Notes under the pieces: model-generated | Seen by the model: the letters and a program-made list of their open reading frames with translations, nothing else | What the model was told of the DNA's origin: nothing | Databases searched by the model: none | Assembly (NCBI GenBank): GCA_051002015.1 | Contig: JBPCMS010000023.1 | Location: forward strand, 1 to 23,013 | Length of the DNA: 23,013 nt | From: JACDBE01 sp051002015 | GTDB taxonomy: Bacteria > Actinomycetota > Acidimicrobiia > Spongiisociales > UBA5794 | Direction of reading: 5' to 3' | Shown: piece by piece, positions 1 to 6,996 of the stretch | How positions within the stretch are numbered: position 1 is the first letter of the stretch | How the letters are laid out: each line of letters opens with the position of its first letter | Translations under genes and position numbers: made by a program

Positions 1-1
1 G

Positions 2-331
2 GTGTGGATGCTCGGGGTGCTGATGGCGACCCGGCGCGACCATGTCGTCGAGCTGGAGGCGAAGACCGCCGCCCTGGAGGCGGCCGAACGCCAACTCGCC
101 CACCGGGCGGTTGCCGAGGAGCGGTCCCGCATCGCCCGCGAGCTGCACGACGTCGTCGCCCACGCCATGAGCGTCATCACCGTCCAGGCTGGTGTTGGTT
201 GGCGCCTTCAACCGGGTCAGGTCGTCGCAGCCGCAGAAGACGATGCAGAACGGTTGCCAGCAGGCTCGCAACGTCGCCGGCGCCTTCGAGGTGGTGGAGA
301 CACGGTCGGGGCCCGTGTTCCTCATCGATGA
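2..331 (+). pseudogene. Truncated sensor histidine kinase (HisKA_3 type), 5' end outside the window
   Basis: This is the dimerisation and phosphoacceptor part of a NarL/DesK-class sensor kinase. After a predicted coiled-coil linker (residues 14-40 of the visible frame) comes the H-box RSRIARELHDVVAHAMSVI, with the phosphoacceptor His at codon 146-148. Family resemblance stops at about VQAG (nt 193). The frame then runs on to 331 as Arg/Gly-rich sequence unlike any kinase, and the HATPase_c domain is missing. From about nt 200 a different frame encodes a RecQ C-terminal fragment, so the kinase was cut and joined to other DNA. It cannot phosphorylate a response regulator in this form. The N-terminal sensor part lies upstream of the window. 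The identity of the H-box is clear; calling it a pseudogene is inference from the missing ATPase domain. Confidence 0.75.
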
Positions 332-443
332 CATGGGCGATTCCCGCTGGACCTTCACCGTGCTGGGCGGGCAGCTTCGATCGGCAGGGACAGGGCCCGT
401 TTACCCTGTGGCTCTGAGCGACACGTCCAACAGGGGCCAATGA
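192..443 (+). pseudogene. C-terminal remnant of a RecQ-family DNA helicase (phosphoribosyltransferase-like tail)
   Basis: The frame reads QKTMQNGCQQARNVAGAF, then GPVFLIDDMGDSRWTFTVLG, then GPVYPVALSD. This matches the tail of long actinobacterial RecQ helicases, where a phosphoribosyltransferase-like fold follows the helicase domains; the LIDD motif is the PRPP-binding-loop equivalent. Only about 75-80 residues remain and all helicase motifs are absent. Homology seems to begin near nt 205, directly after the truncated kinase, so the stretch lacks its own start. The stop codon (441-443) overlaps the ATG of the DprA-like gene (ATGA), showing that the two were translationally coupled. Pairing of RecQ and DprA/SLOG genes is familiar from actinobacterial genomes. 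The call rests on recalled family motifs. Confidence 0.65.
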
Positions 444-1389
444 TGTTCACCGACGACGCCAAGGCAGTCATCGCGTTGACGACCCGACTCGGGTCGAGTC
501 GGCGGCCGTCCTTGTCACCCGGCAAGTGGCATCGCCTGGCCACCGTCCTCAGCGACCAGGGTCTGCGACCCGCCGACGTCTTCGACCGCAACCGGTCGGC
601 GGCCGGCCTCTCCGAGGCTCCTCCCGACGTTGCCGAAGCCGTCGAGGCGCTCGTCGCCGACGGGGCGGCGGCGGTCCTCGAGGCCGACGAGCTGGGTCGC
701 AGGGGCATATGGGTGCTGACGATCGTCGACCCCGACTACCCGACCCGGCTCAGGGATCGCCTGAAGTCGGACGCCCCGTCGGTCCTGTTCGGCGTCGGTA
801 ACAGGAGTCTCCTCGCCCGGACCGGGATCGGAATCGTCGGATCGAGAGAAGTTGACGAGCAGGCGCCGAGGTGGCCAAGCAGGCGGCCAACGAAGCGGTC
901 CGTCTGGGCAGGCCGGTCGTGTCGGGTGGAGCGCGGGGCATCGACCAACTGGCAATGAACGCCGCTTATCAAGCTGGCGGGTCGGTCGTGGGAGTCATCG
1001 CCGACTCATTGCTGGCCCGGATCAGGAACTCGGACATCCTCACCGCCCTCGATGGTGGCCAGACCTGTCTCATCACCCAGCAGTCGCCGACTTCCGGGTT
1101 CACCCCGGCCTCCGCCATGGCCCGCAACAAGCTCATCTACGCCCTCTCCGCCGTGACCATGGTGGTGGCCAGCAGCGAGGACTCCGGAGGAACCTGGGCG
1201 GGCGCCACCGAGGCGCTGCGGGCCAAGAACGGTGTCGTGGCGGTGTGGAGAGGCGCTGGCGAGGGAGCCGGCAACGAGGCGTTGTCCCGGCTTGGGGCGG
1301 TGCCGATCACAGACACAGACGCACTCGGGGCGCTACTGGTGGTTCAACCCCAGCCGAACGCGGAGCAGCTCAGTCTCTACTCGTTCTGA
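440..1389 (+). pseudogene. DprA/SLOG-family protein, frameshifted
   Basis: DprA (Smf) proteins bind single-stranded DNA through a Rossmann-like SLOG fold; members next to RecQ or PRTase genes are a distinct set of unknown or defence-related role. Codons 440-859 encode the N-terminal part up to GIGIVGSREVDE, the first nucleotide-fold motif. The frame then shifts, and from about 862 another frame continues AGAEVAKQAANEAVRLG, VVSGGARGID and MARNKLIYALS, ending with TGA at 1389. One missing base near 859-860 (GAG-[G]CA-GGC) restores a single reading frame of about 316 residues. The start ATG at 440 (a second ATG follows at once) overlaps the RecQ stop by ATGA. Either a real inactivating deletion or a base-calling error; neighbouring broken genes favour the first. 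No RecA-loader partner is visible. Confidence 0.75.
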
Positions 1390-1746
1390 GGGCGTCCGTA
1401 TCCTCGACGACCCTGGCCGTCCTGGCGCTGCAAATGGCGGACGAAGTCGGCGACGGGTCCGTCGATGAGGATCGTGTTCTCTTTCGATGCCCTGCAGCGT
1501 GGTCGAGGGGACGTACTTCGGCGTCGTGTTGATGAGGTGCTTGAACGGCATGTCGACTTCGGCGTTGGGCCAGTAGCTCGCCCACTCCTGGTAGGTGACA
1601 CGACCGAGTAGGACGGCGTCCTGGGTGGCCAGCGCCTCGACCATCGCCACGCCCATGTCCTCGTCGAACTCGTCCTGCCATTGGCCGGGTGCCTCGGTCA
1701 CCCCATCCAGGGCGATGAACAGGGCGGCGACGACTCTTCTCATCAC
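1377..1746 (-). pseudogene. Dihydrofolate-reductase-like (RibD C-terminal domain) protein, frameshifted and truncated
   Basis: The GTG/ATG start at 1746/1743 is followed by MRRVVAALFIALDGVTEAP, MGVAMVEALATQDAVLLGR, VTYQEWASYWPNAEVD and INTTPKYVPSTTLQGI, a typical opening of the YyaP/YwjB-like reductase family (usually about 180-200 residues). Near 1483-1488 the frame shifts: the expected continuation, ENTILIDGPVADFVRHLQRQ, lies in a different frame that stops at 1377. Soon after RQDGQ the pattern is lost again, possibly through a second shift, and the C-terminal third (normally YGSGTL and the last strands) is missing. It converges on the broken DprA gene. NADPH-dependent reductase activity is not expected. 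A short open extension upstream of the start (to about 1830) was not recognised. Confidence 0.7.
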
Positions 1747-1989
1747 GAACTGGCGTCCCGGTGATCCGTCGACAGGGAGTCGCCAGCCGTGGAGCGTGAA
1801 GACGAGGACGTCTGCGTCCCGCCTCGCCGGCGCCCGTCATCTCGCCCTCGGCGACGAAGGGGGCATCGTCATGGCGCATCCCTTCGCCTCGGTGCCACTC
1901 GGGTGCTCCGTGATGGGGCCCGCTTCGCCGAGGTTGGTCTGCGGGGCCCGTTCTGGGGATTCGACTGAATCCAGCCTGGAGGCGACCGG

Positions 1990-2202
1990 TCAGACCGGCG
2001 GGGAGAATCCCCGGTTGCGGGCTTCGGCGAGCGAGTCGGGGCCAAACGACTGGACCTGCCTGCCCCGGATGAGGTCGCCGGCTTCGATCCGCCCCGCCAA
2101 CGCCTCGAACTGGGTGTCGTCGTCGCAGTCGTACACGATCATGGTGTCGCGCAGCCCGACGAAGCGGTGATGCTCGAACCGTCGCAGCCGACCCATGGTC
2201 AC
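1990..2202 (-). CDS. Small protein of unknown function, last gene of the mutase operon
   Basis: A 70-residue acidic protein with motifs RRFEHHRFVGLRDTMIVYDC and FGPDSLAEARNRGF. No signal peptide, membrane segment or known domain was recognised. The GTG at 2202 overlaps the stop of the mutase gene (GTGA), which supports translation from the same mRNA; an ATG two codons later (2196) is an alternative start. The single Cys and clustered His residues near the N terminus (HH at residues 10-11) could bind metal, but that is only a possibility. Position directly behind an acyl-CoA mutase suggests an accessory role in that pathway. The function is unknown. Confidence 0.6.
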   Translation of the reverse strand: MTMGRLRRFEHHRFVGLRDTMIVYDCDDDTQFEALAGRIEAGDLIRGRQVQSFGPDSLAEARNRGFSPPV

Positions 2203-3866
2203 ACCCGGGGCGGTTCCCGGTAGCCGCCGAACACCGACTTCAGTGTGATCACGATCTCGCCCAGCGTCGCCCTGGCCCGCGCCGCCTCGATGAGCAGCGG
2301 CATGGTGTTGGCGTCACCCCGCGCGCCCGCCTCGAGAGCGGCGAGGGCAGCGGCCACCCTCGCCTCGTCCCGGTCGCCCCGCAGCCGGTGCAACCGGGCC
2401 CGCTGGCCCTCCTCGATCTCGGTCCCGATCCTCAGGATGTCGAGCGGCTCCTCGACCGTCCTGACATGGACGTTGACCCCGACGATGGAACGCTCCCCGG
2501 AGGTGACCGCCTTCTCGAACTCGTAGGCGGAGTCGGCGATCGCTCCCTGGAACCAGCCCTCTTCGATCCCGGCGAGCACCCCGTCGAGGATCGACCCGTT
2601 GCCCATCCGGTCGATGGTGGCGAACATCTCCTCGGCCATCGCCTCGATGCGGTCGGTCATCTCCTCCACCAACCAGGAGCCGCCCAGCGGGTCGATGCTG
2701 TCGGCCACCCCGGTCTCCTCGGCCAGCACCTGCTGGGTGCGCAGGGCGATCTCGGCGCTCTTGGCGGTGGGCAGGGCGTACACCTCGTCGAGGGCGTTGG
2801 TGTGCAGCGACTGGGTGCCCCCCAGCACCGCCGCCAGCGCCTCGATGGCGGTGCGCACGATGTTGTTCTCCGGCTGTTGCGCCGTAAGCGACACCCCGGC
2901 GGTCTGGCTGTGGAAGCGCAGCTTGAGCGACCGCTCGTCCCTGGCCCCGTAACGGTCGCGCATCCAACGGCTCCAGATGCGCCGGGCGGCCCGGAACTTG
3001 GCGATCTCCTCGAAGAAGTCGAGGTGGGCGTCGAAGAAGAACGACAGCCGAGGGACGAATCGGTCGACGTCGATCCCGCGCCGCATCCCGGCCTCGACGT
3101 AGGCGAAACCGTCGGCCAGGGTGAAGGCGAGCTCCTGAGCGGCGGTGGCCCCCGCCTCCCTGATGTGATACCCGCTGATCGAGATCGTGTTCCACATCGG
3201 CACCTCATCCATGCAGAACTCGATCATGTCGACGATCAGCCGCATGTGCGGCTGGGGCGGGAAGATCCACTCCTTCTGAGCGATGTACTCCTTGAGGATG
3301 TCGTTCTGCAGGGTGCCCTTGAGCCGGGTCCAGGCGATACCCTGCTCCTCGGCGGCGACGAGCAGGAAGGCGAACAGCACCTCGGCGGGCCCGTTGATCG
3401 TCATCGACACCGAGACGTCCCCCAGCGGGATGGCGTCGAACAGGTCGACCATGTCGTCCGACGAGCTGATCGACACCCCGCAGTGCCCCACCTCACCCAG
3501 CGACCGGTCGTCGTCGGCGTCGAGCCCCATCAGGGTGGGCATGTCGAATGCCACCGACAGCCCGTCCTGGCCCTGGGAGAGCAGGTAGCGGAACCGCTCG
3601 TTGGTCTCCGCCGCCGAGGCGAACCCGGCAAACTGGCGCATCGTCCACAGCTTCCCCCGGTAGCCGGAGGGGTGGATCCCGCGGGTGTAGGGGAAGGCCC
3701 CCGGGTAGCCGATCGACTCGTCCGGTTCGCTTCCCTCGGGGAGACCGAGGGCCGGAACGTCCTCGAACGACATCGTGGTGAAGCGATCCTTGCGGTGCCG
3801 CCCCGAGCGGTAGGCGTCCTCCCAGGCGCGGCGGGGATCGTCGTGCGGTGGGGCGGTGTCCGTCAT
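2199..3866 (-). CDS. Acyl-CoA mutase large subunit (methylmalonyl-CoA mutase family), no B12-binding domain
   Basis: Adenosylcobalamin-dependent carbon-skeleton rearrangement of an acyl-CoA thioester. The 555 residues cover only the substrate-binding TIM barrel: GYPGAFPYTRGIHPSGYRGK at 53-72 (Tyr69 at the position of the active-site Tyr89 of methylmalonyl-CoA mutase), LWTMRQFAGF, GLSVAFDMPTLMG, GTLQNDILKEYIAQKEW at 184-200, and ISISGYH (Tyr233-His234, equivalent to the Tyr243-His244 pair). The DxHxxG cobalamin domain is absent, so a separate small subunit is needed and none lies in the window. The ATG at 3866 is chosen because AGGAGG (3882-3877) lies 10 nt upstream and ATGA overlaps the preceding gene. 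The substrate (methylmalonyl-, isobutyryl- or 2-hydroxyisobutyryl-CoA) cannot be settled by eye; the conserved Tyr69 argues for a classical methylmalonyl or similar substrate. Confidence 0.93.
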   Translation of the reverse strand: MTDTAPPHDDPRRAWEDAYRSGRHRKDRFTTMSFEDVPALGLPEGSEPDESIGYPGAFPYTRGIHPSGYRGKLWTMRQFAGFASAAETNERFRYLLSQGQDGLSVAFDMPTLMGLDADDDRSLGEVGHCGVSISSSDDMVDLFDAIPLGDVSVSMTINGPAEVLFAFLLVAAEEQGIAWTRLKGTLQNDILKEYIAQKEWIFPPQPHMRLIVDMIEFCMDEVPMWNTISISGYHIREAGATAAQELAFTLADGFAYVEAGMRRGIDVDRFVPRLSFFFDAHLDFFEEIAKFRAARRIWSRWMRDRYGARDERSLKLRFHSQTAGVSLTAQQPENNIVRTAIEALAAVLGGTQSLHTNALDEVYALPTAKSAEIALRTQQVLAEETGVADSIDPLGGSWLVEEMTDRIEAMAEEMFATIDRMGNGSILDGVLAGIEEGWFQGAIADSAYEFEKAVTSGERSIVGVNVHVRTVEEPLDILRIGTEIEEGQRARLHRLRGDRDEARVAAALAALEAGARGDANTMPLLIEAARARATLGEIVITLKSVFGGYREPPRV

Positions 3867-4342
3867 CGCGGCGTCTCCTCCTGGGTAGCCGGCTGGCCCG
3901 GCTCGGCCCATCGGTCGATGACCCGCTGCACCTGGTCGGGGGCTACCGGATCACCGATGGCGCCGAGGGCGGCGAGGTATTCGGACTGGCGGTCGAGCAC
4001 CTCGATGATCACGTCGCCATCATACGGGTGACCCTCGGCGAGGGCCTGCTGCTGGGCGAACTCGGCCGCTTCGAGACCACCGACGACCACCACGTCGTCG
4101 TCCGAGCGGAGGTCGGGGTCCTGCACGTACCGCATCTGCCAGGCCAGGATCCGCCGTACGTCGTTGCGACCGACACGGGCCGCCGTCGCCGGGGTGAGCC
4201 GCGCCGTGATGAAGTCGATGGCGTCCTCGATCCCGTAGGTCACCGAGGCCTCGGGGCGGGGGCGCCGCTCCTGCCACAGGAAGGCGAAGGCGACGAGGAG
4301 GAGCACCAGCACCAGGGCGGTGGCCACCAGTATCGAGGTCAC
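3863..4342 (-). CDS. Membrane-anchored protein of unknown function, first gene of the mutase operon
   Basis: A 159-residue protein with one N-terminal membrane helix (about residues 4-23, SILVATALVLVLLLVAFAFL) and a soluble, acidic domain with motifs YGIEDAIDFITARL, DVRRILAWQMRYVQD and YLAALGAIGDPVAPDQV. I recall similar proteins in actinobacteria, without an assigned function. The GTG at 4342 is preferred because the membrane helix begins directly after it, and TACCAT ends 6 nt upstream, the leaderless arrangement seen elsewhere in this window; the open frame itself extends to 4435. Its stop overlaps the mutase ATG by ATGA, so the two are co-translated. It diverges from the dsbB-like gene with a 55-bp gap. 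Confidence 0.7.
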   Translation of the reverse strand: MTSILVATALVLVLLLVAFAFLWQERRPRPEASVTYGIEDAIDFITARLTPATAARVGRNDVRRILAWQMRYVQDPDLRSDDDVVVVGGLEAAEFAQQQALAEGHPYDGDVIIEVLDRQSEYLAALGAIGDPVAPDQVQRVIDRWAEPGQPATQEETPR

Positions 4343-4348
4343 CGGGCA

Positions 4349-4354
4349 ATGGTA
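4349..4354 (-). promoter_or_regulatory. Putative -10 box of a leaderless promoter for the mutase operon
   Basis: TACCAT read on the minus strand, followed by 6 nt (TGCCCG) and the GTG at 4342. No Shine-Dalgarno is visible. No convincing -35 box was seen. Confidence 0.4.
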
Positions 4355-4397
4355 CCGTCGCCCCCTCGCGGCAACGGAGGCGCCCATCCTCGAGACC

Positions 4398-4973
4398 ATG
4401 AGGCTATTCTTCGCCATCCTGGCGTTGCTGGCCAACGTGGCCGTGGTCGGGCTCGTCGTGGTGTGGATCGGGGCCCGTTTCTCCGGCGGCTTGGCCGGGC
4501 TCCGGGACCGGATCCACCGGTCGCTCCACGGCTACGAGTACTGGTTCGCCTTCGTGGTCGCCCTGGTATGCACCCTTGGCAGCCTCTATCTGTCTGAGGT
4601 GGAGCACTTCGAGCCGTGCCGGCTGTGCTGGTTCCAGCGGATCGCCATGTACCCGCTGGTGCCGATCCTCGGGATCGCCGCCTGGCGCCGGGACCGCTGG
4701 ATCCGGCCGTACGCGGTGACCCTGGCCGCCATCGGGCTCGCCATCAGCATCCGGCACTACATCATCCAGAACTTCCCGTCGCTGGAATCCGGGGGCTCGT
4801 GCTCGCTGACCGCCCCGTGCACCGCCGACCCGTTGTGGGTGTGGGGCTGGGCGACCATCCCCTATATGGCTTTGAGCGGGTTTGCCCTTATCATTGCGCT
4901 GATGGTCGTGGCCCGGGCCAACGACCGCTCCCCCGACCCCGACAGCTCCGTCGATCCGGAGGTGATCTCGTGA
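4398..4973 (+). CDS. DsbB-like disulfide bond formation protein
   Basis: A membrane enzyme that re-oxidises a periplasmic or extracytoplasmic thiol oxidase and passes electrons to quinone. It has 191 residues and about five hydrophobic helices (roughly 4-26, 46-66, 80-95, 105-124, 152-173). The first redox pair is CRLC (Cys74-Cys77) in the DsbB-type context EPCRLCWFQRIAMYPL; the second pair is Cys135 and Cys141 (CSLTAPC) in the next extracellular loop. The ATG at 4398 puts the first helix at the N terminus; no strong ribosome site is seen (a GGAGG lies 17 nt upstream). Its stop overlaps the GTG of the thioredoxin-like gene (GTGA), forming an oxidant/relay pair. Many actinobacteria use VKOR homologues for this step, so a DsbB-type enzyme is of note. 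Confidence 0.88.
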   Translation: MRLFFAILALLANVAVVGLVVVWIGARFSGGLAGLRDRIHRSLHGYEYWFAFVVALVCTLGSLYLSEVEHFEPCRLCWFQRIAMYPLVPILGIAAWRRDRWIRPYAVTLAAIGLAISIRHYIIQNFPSLESGGSCSLTAPCTADPLWVWGWATIPYMALSGFALIIALMVVARANDRSPDPDSSVDPEVIS

Positions 4974-5722
4974 CTACCGCCAAGAAGCGACCGACCCCGC
5001 CCACGAAGGCCTCGAACAAAGCCTCCGGGTCGTCGAGCGTCACGGCAGCCAAGTCTTCCGCTGGCACCGCTCGGGGGGTTTCCGCCCCCACCAAGCGGGG
5101 GCCGCTGCCCGCGCCGAAGAAGCCGTTCCCGGTCCTCCCGGTGGTGTTCGTCGGCGTCGCCCTCGCCCTGATCGCCGCCATCGTGTTCAGCTCGGACCGG
5201 TCGATCAACGCCGAGACCGGCGTCCCCGAGGTCACCGGCGAGGCGCTCAGTCCCTACCAGACGAACATGCAGCCCGCCAACGACCCGTCGGTCGGCGCCC
5301 CCGTCCCGGCCGTCGAAGGTGAGGACTTCGACGGGAACACGGTGTCGATCGACCCGACCGACGGCAGTCCCAAGGCGATCCTGTTCCTCGCCCACTGGTG
5401 CCCCCATTGCCAGGCCGAGGTTCCGCGCGTCCAGGCGTGGCTCGACGCCGGTGGTGGGGTCGAGGGTGTCGAGATCGTGTCGGTGCTGACCTCGATGAAC
5501 TCCTCGCAGCCCAACTACCCGCCGTCGGAATGGATGGAGCGTGAGGGCTGGACCAGCCCGATGATCCGCGACGGCGACGGCAACGAGGTCCTGGCCGCAT
5601 ACGGCGCCGGTGGCTTCCCCTACTACGTGTTCGCCGACGGCGATGGCAACGTCGTCCGCCGCTCCAGCGGCGAGCTGGACATCGCCACGCTGGAGGCCTA
5701 CATGCAGGAGATCGCCCCGTAG
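4970..5722 (+). CDS. Membrane-anchored thioredoxin-like (TlpA/DsbA-type) oxidoreductase
   Basis: An extracytoplasmic thiol-disulfide oxidoreductase and the probable partner of the DsbB-like protein. It has 250 residues: a basic, Ala/Ser/Lys-rich cytoplasmic tail (1-52), a membrane helix (about 54-73), and a thioredoxin fold with active site HWCPHCQAE (Cys144-Cys147, the CPHC dipeptide typical of DsbA) and cis-proline GGFPYY (Pro217). The GTG at 4970 overlaps the upstream stop (GTGA) and follows an excellent GGAGGTGA site (4958-4965). The CPHC centre and the DsbB neighbour argue for oxidation of exported proteins rather than cytochrome c reduction, though this is inference. The open frame extends upstream of 4970 only because it overlaps the dsbB-like gene. 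Confidence 0.9.
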   Translation: MTTAKKRPTPPTKASNKASGSSSVTAAKSSAGTARGVSAPTKRGPLPAPKKPFPVLPVVFVGVALALIAAIVFSSDRSINAETGVPEVTGEALSPYQTNMQPANDPSVGAPVPAVEGEDFDGNTVSIDPTDGSPKAILFLAHWCPHCQAEVPRVQAWLDAGGGVEGVEIVSVLTSMNSSQPNYPPSEWMEREGWTSPMIRDGDGNEVLAAYGAGGFPYYVFADGDGNVVRRSSGELDIATLEAYMQEIAP

Positions 5723-5797
5723 ACCTGATCTCCCGGACCGTCGCCACTCGAACTTCAGCGGATTGGTACTCGCCAGGGGTACGCAGAACCTAAGGTT

Positions 5798-5818
5798 CGC
5801 CGGACACGCCCGCCGGCG
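5798..5818. terminator. Possible bidirectional terminator hairpin between convergent genes
   Basis: CGCCGG (5798-5803) and CCGGCG (5813-5818) form a 6-bp stem with a 9-nt loop. It lies in the 99-bp gap between the convergent thioredoxin-like gene and the acyl-CoA dehydrogenase. There is no T tract. A smaller GAACC/GGTTC hairpin (5786-5798) lies next to it. Confidence 0.3.
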
Positions 5819-5821
5819 CCT

Positions 5822-6940
5822 CTACAGACCGATCCGGTCGGCGAGTTTGGCACGCCAGGCGGCGGAGTCGCCCAGCATCAGCTGTGAGGTCTTGGCCCGC
5901 TTGAAGTACAGGTGGGCGTCGTGCTCCCATGTGAAACCGATGCCGCCGTGCACCTGGATGGTGGCGGCGGCGACCTGGAAGTAGGCGTCTGCGCAGTAGG
6001 CCTTGGCCAAGGGGGCGGCGATGCGAAGCTCGGGGTCGCCGACCGATGCGGCCCAACCGGCGTAGTAGGCGGCCGACCGAGACGACTCCACCGCCACCAG
6101 CATGTCGGCGCAGGCGTGCTTGACCGCCTGGAACGACCCGATGGGGCGACCGAACTGGATCCGCGCCTTGGCGTAGGCGACCGACATCTCCATGCATCTG
6201 GCGGCACCGCCGACCGCCTCGAAGGCGAGCCCGACCGCGGCCAGGTCGTAGTGATCGGCCAGCACCTCGGCGCCGCCCCGCTCCAGCTTGGCCTCGGGAC
6301 CGACCTCCACCCCGTCGAGGCGGACCACGGCCTGCTTGCGCGTCATGTCGAGGGTGACCAACAGCTCCCTGGTCACCCCGGCGGCGTCGCCCTCCACCAG
6401 GTAGAACCCCAGCTCCCCCGCCTCGTCCTTGGCGGCGACGATCACAACGTCGGCGGTGTGGCCGTCGACCACGTACGACTTCACCCCGTCGAGGACCACG
6501 CCGCCGCCCTCGGGGCGGGCGGTGGTGGTGATCGAGTCGGGGTCCCAGCCGCCACCCTGGTCGACGACCGCCACCGCCAGCGTCCGCTCCCCGGCGGCGA
6601 CGCCGGGAAGCCGGCCCTGCTTCTGCTCCTCGCTCCCCGCCAGCAGCAGGAGGTTGGCGCCGAGCACCACGGTTGCGAACAGCGGCGAAGGGGTGAGCCT
6701 CCTCCCCGCCTCCTCCAGTACGACGCCCAGCTCGAGCTGGGTGAACCCGGCGCCCCCGTACTCCTCGGGGATGTGCATGGCGGGCAGACCCAGCCCCGCC
6801 ATCTCGGCCCAGATGGCTCGGTCGTATCCCGGGTCGGACTCCATCAGCTCCCTGACCCGGGTCATCGGCACCTTGGCATCGAGGAAGCCGGCGACGGAGC
6901 TGCGCAGCATCTCCTGTTCCTCGGTGAAGGCGAAGTTCAT
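5822..6940 (-). CDS. Acyl-CoA dehydrogenase family protein (FadE-like)
   Basis: A flavoprotein for alpha,beta-dehydrogenation of an acyl-CoA. It has 372 residues in the usual order: an N-terminal helical domain (FTEEQEMLRSSVAGFLDAKV, LGLPAMHIPEEYGGAGF at 50-66), a beta domain (about 120-220, with somewhat degenerate WDPDSITTTA), and a C-terminal domain with RIQFGRPIGSFQAVKHACAD (260-279) and HGGIGFTWEHDAHLYFKRAK (331-350). The YEGT catalytic-Glu segment of short/medium-chain enzymes is replaced by TSQLMLGD, as in FadE subunits that work as heteromers or place the base elsewhere. The ATG at 6940 follows AAGGAAG; an in-frame extension to 7006 is not needed. It is a single gene, divergent from the metallo-hydrolase. 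The substrate is unknown; steroid- or fatty-acid-type acyl-CoA is possible. Confidence 0.87.
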   Translation of the reverse strand: MNFAFTEEQEMLRSSVAGFLDAKVPMTRVRELMESDPGYDRAIWAEMAGLGLPAMHIPEEYGGAGFTQLELGVVLEEAGRRLTPSPLFATVVLGANLLLLAGSEEQKQGRLPGVAAGERTLAVAVVDQGGGWDPDSITTTARPEGGGVVLDGVKSYVVDGHTADVVIVAAKDEAGELGFYLVEGDAAGVTRELLVTLDMTRKQAVVRLDGVEVGPEAKLERGGAEVLADHYDLAAVGLAFEAVGGAARCMEMSVAYAKARIQFGRPIGSFQAVKHACADMLVAVESSRSAAYYAGWAASVGDPELRIAAPLAKAYCADAYFQVAAATIQVHGGIGFTWEHDAHLYFKRAKTSQLMLGDSAAWRAKLADRIGL

Positions 6941-6984
6941 CGTGCGGCTTCCTTGGGACGTGGGCGGCGCATTGTGGCACCCCC

Positions 6985-6990
6985 TAGCCT
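6985..6990 (+). promoter_or_regulatory. Putative -10 box, leaderless promoter of the metallo-hydrolase operon
   Basis: TAGCCT followed by exactly 6 nt and the ATG at 6997, in the 56-bp gap between divergent genes. There is no Shine-Dalgarno. Confidence 0.45.
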
Positions 6991-6996
6991 GGCCCG

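Noticed and set aside
1747..1989. Possible coding remnant upstream of the DHFR-like gene (minus strand)
   Set aside because: A short open stretch (ADVLVFTLHGWRLPVDGS) precedes the start in frame, but I could not link it to any family, and there is no start or ribosome site. No other feature was seen here.
2388..4031. Long open frame (547 codons) on the plus strand
   Set aside because: It is antisense to the mutase; its translation is Val/Gly/Pro/His/Asp-rich with no motif, typical of shadow frames in GC-rich DNA.
5786..5798. GAACC-TAA-GGTTC hairpin as a terminator on its own
   Set aside because: A 5-bp stem with a 3-nt loop is weak; the GC-rich stem next to it (5798-5818) is the better candidate.
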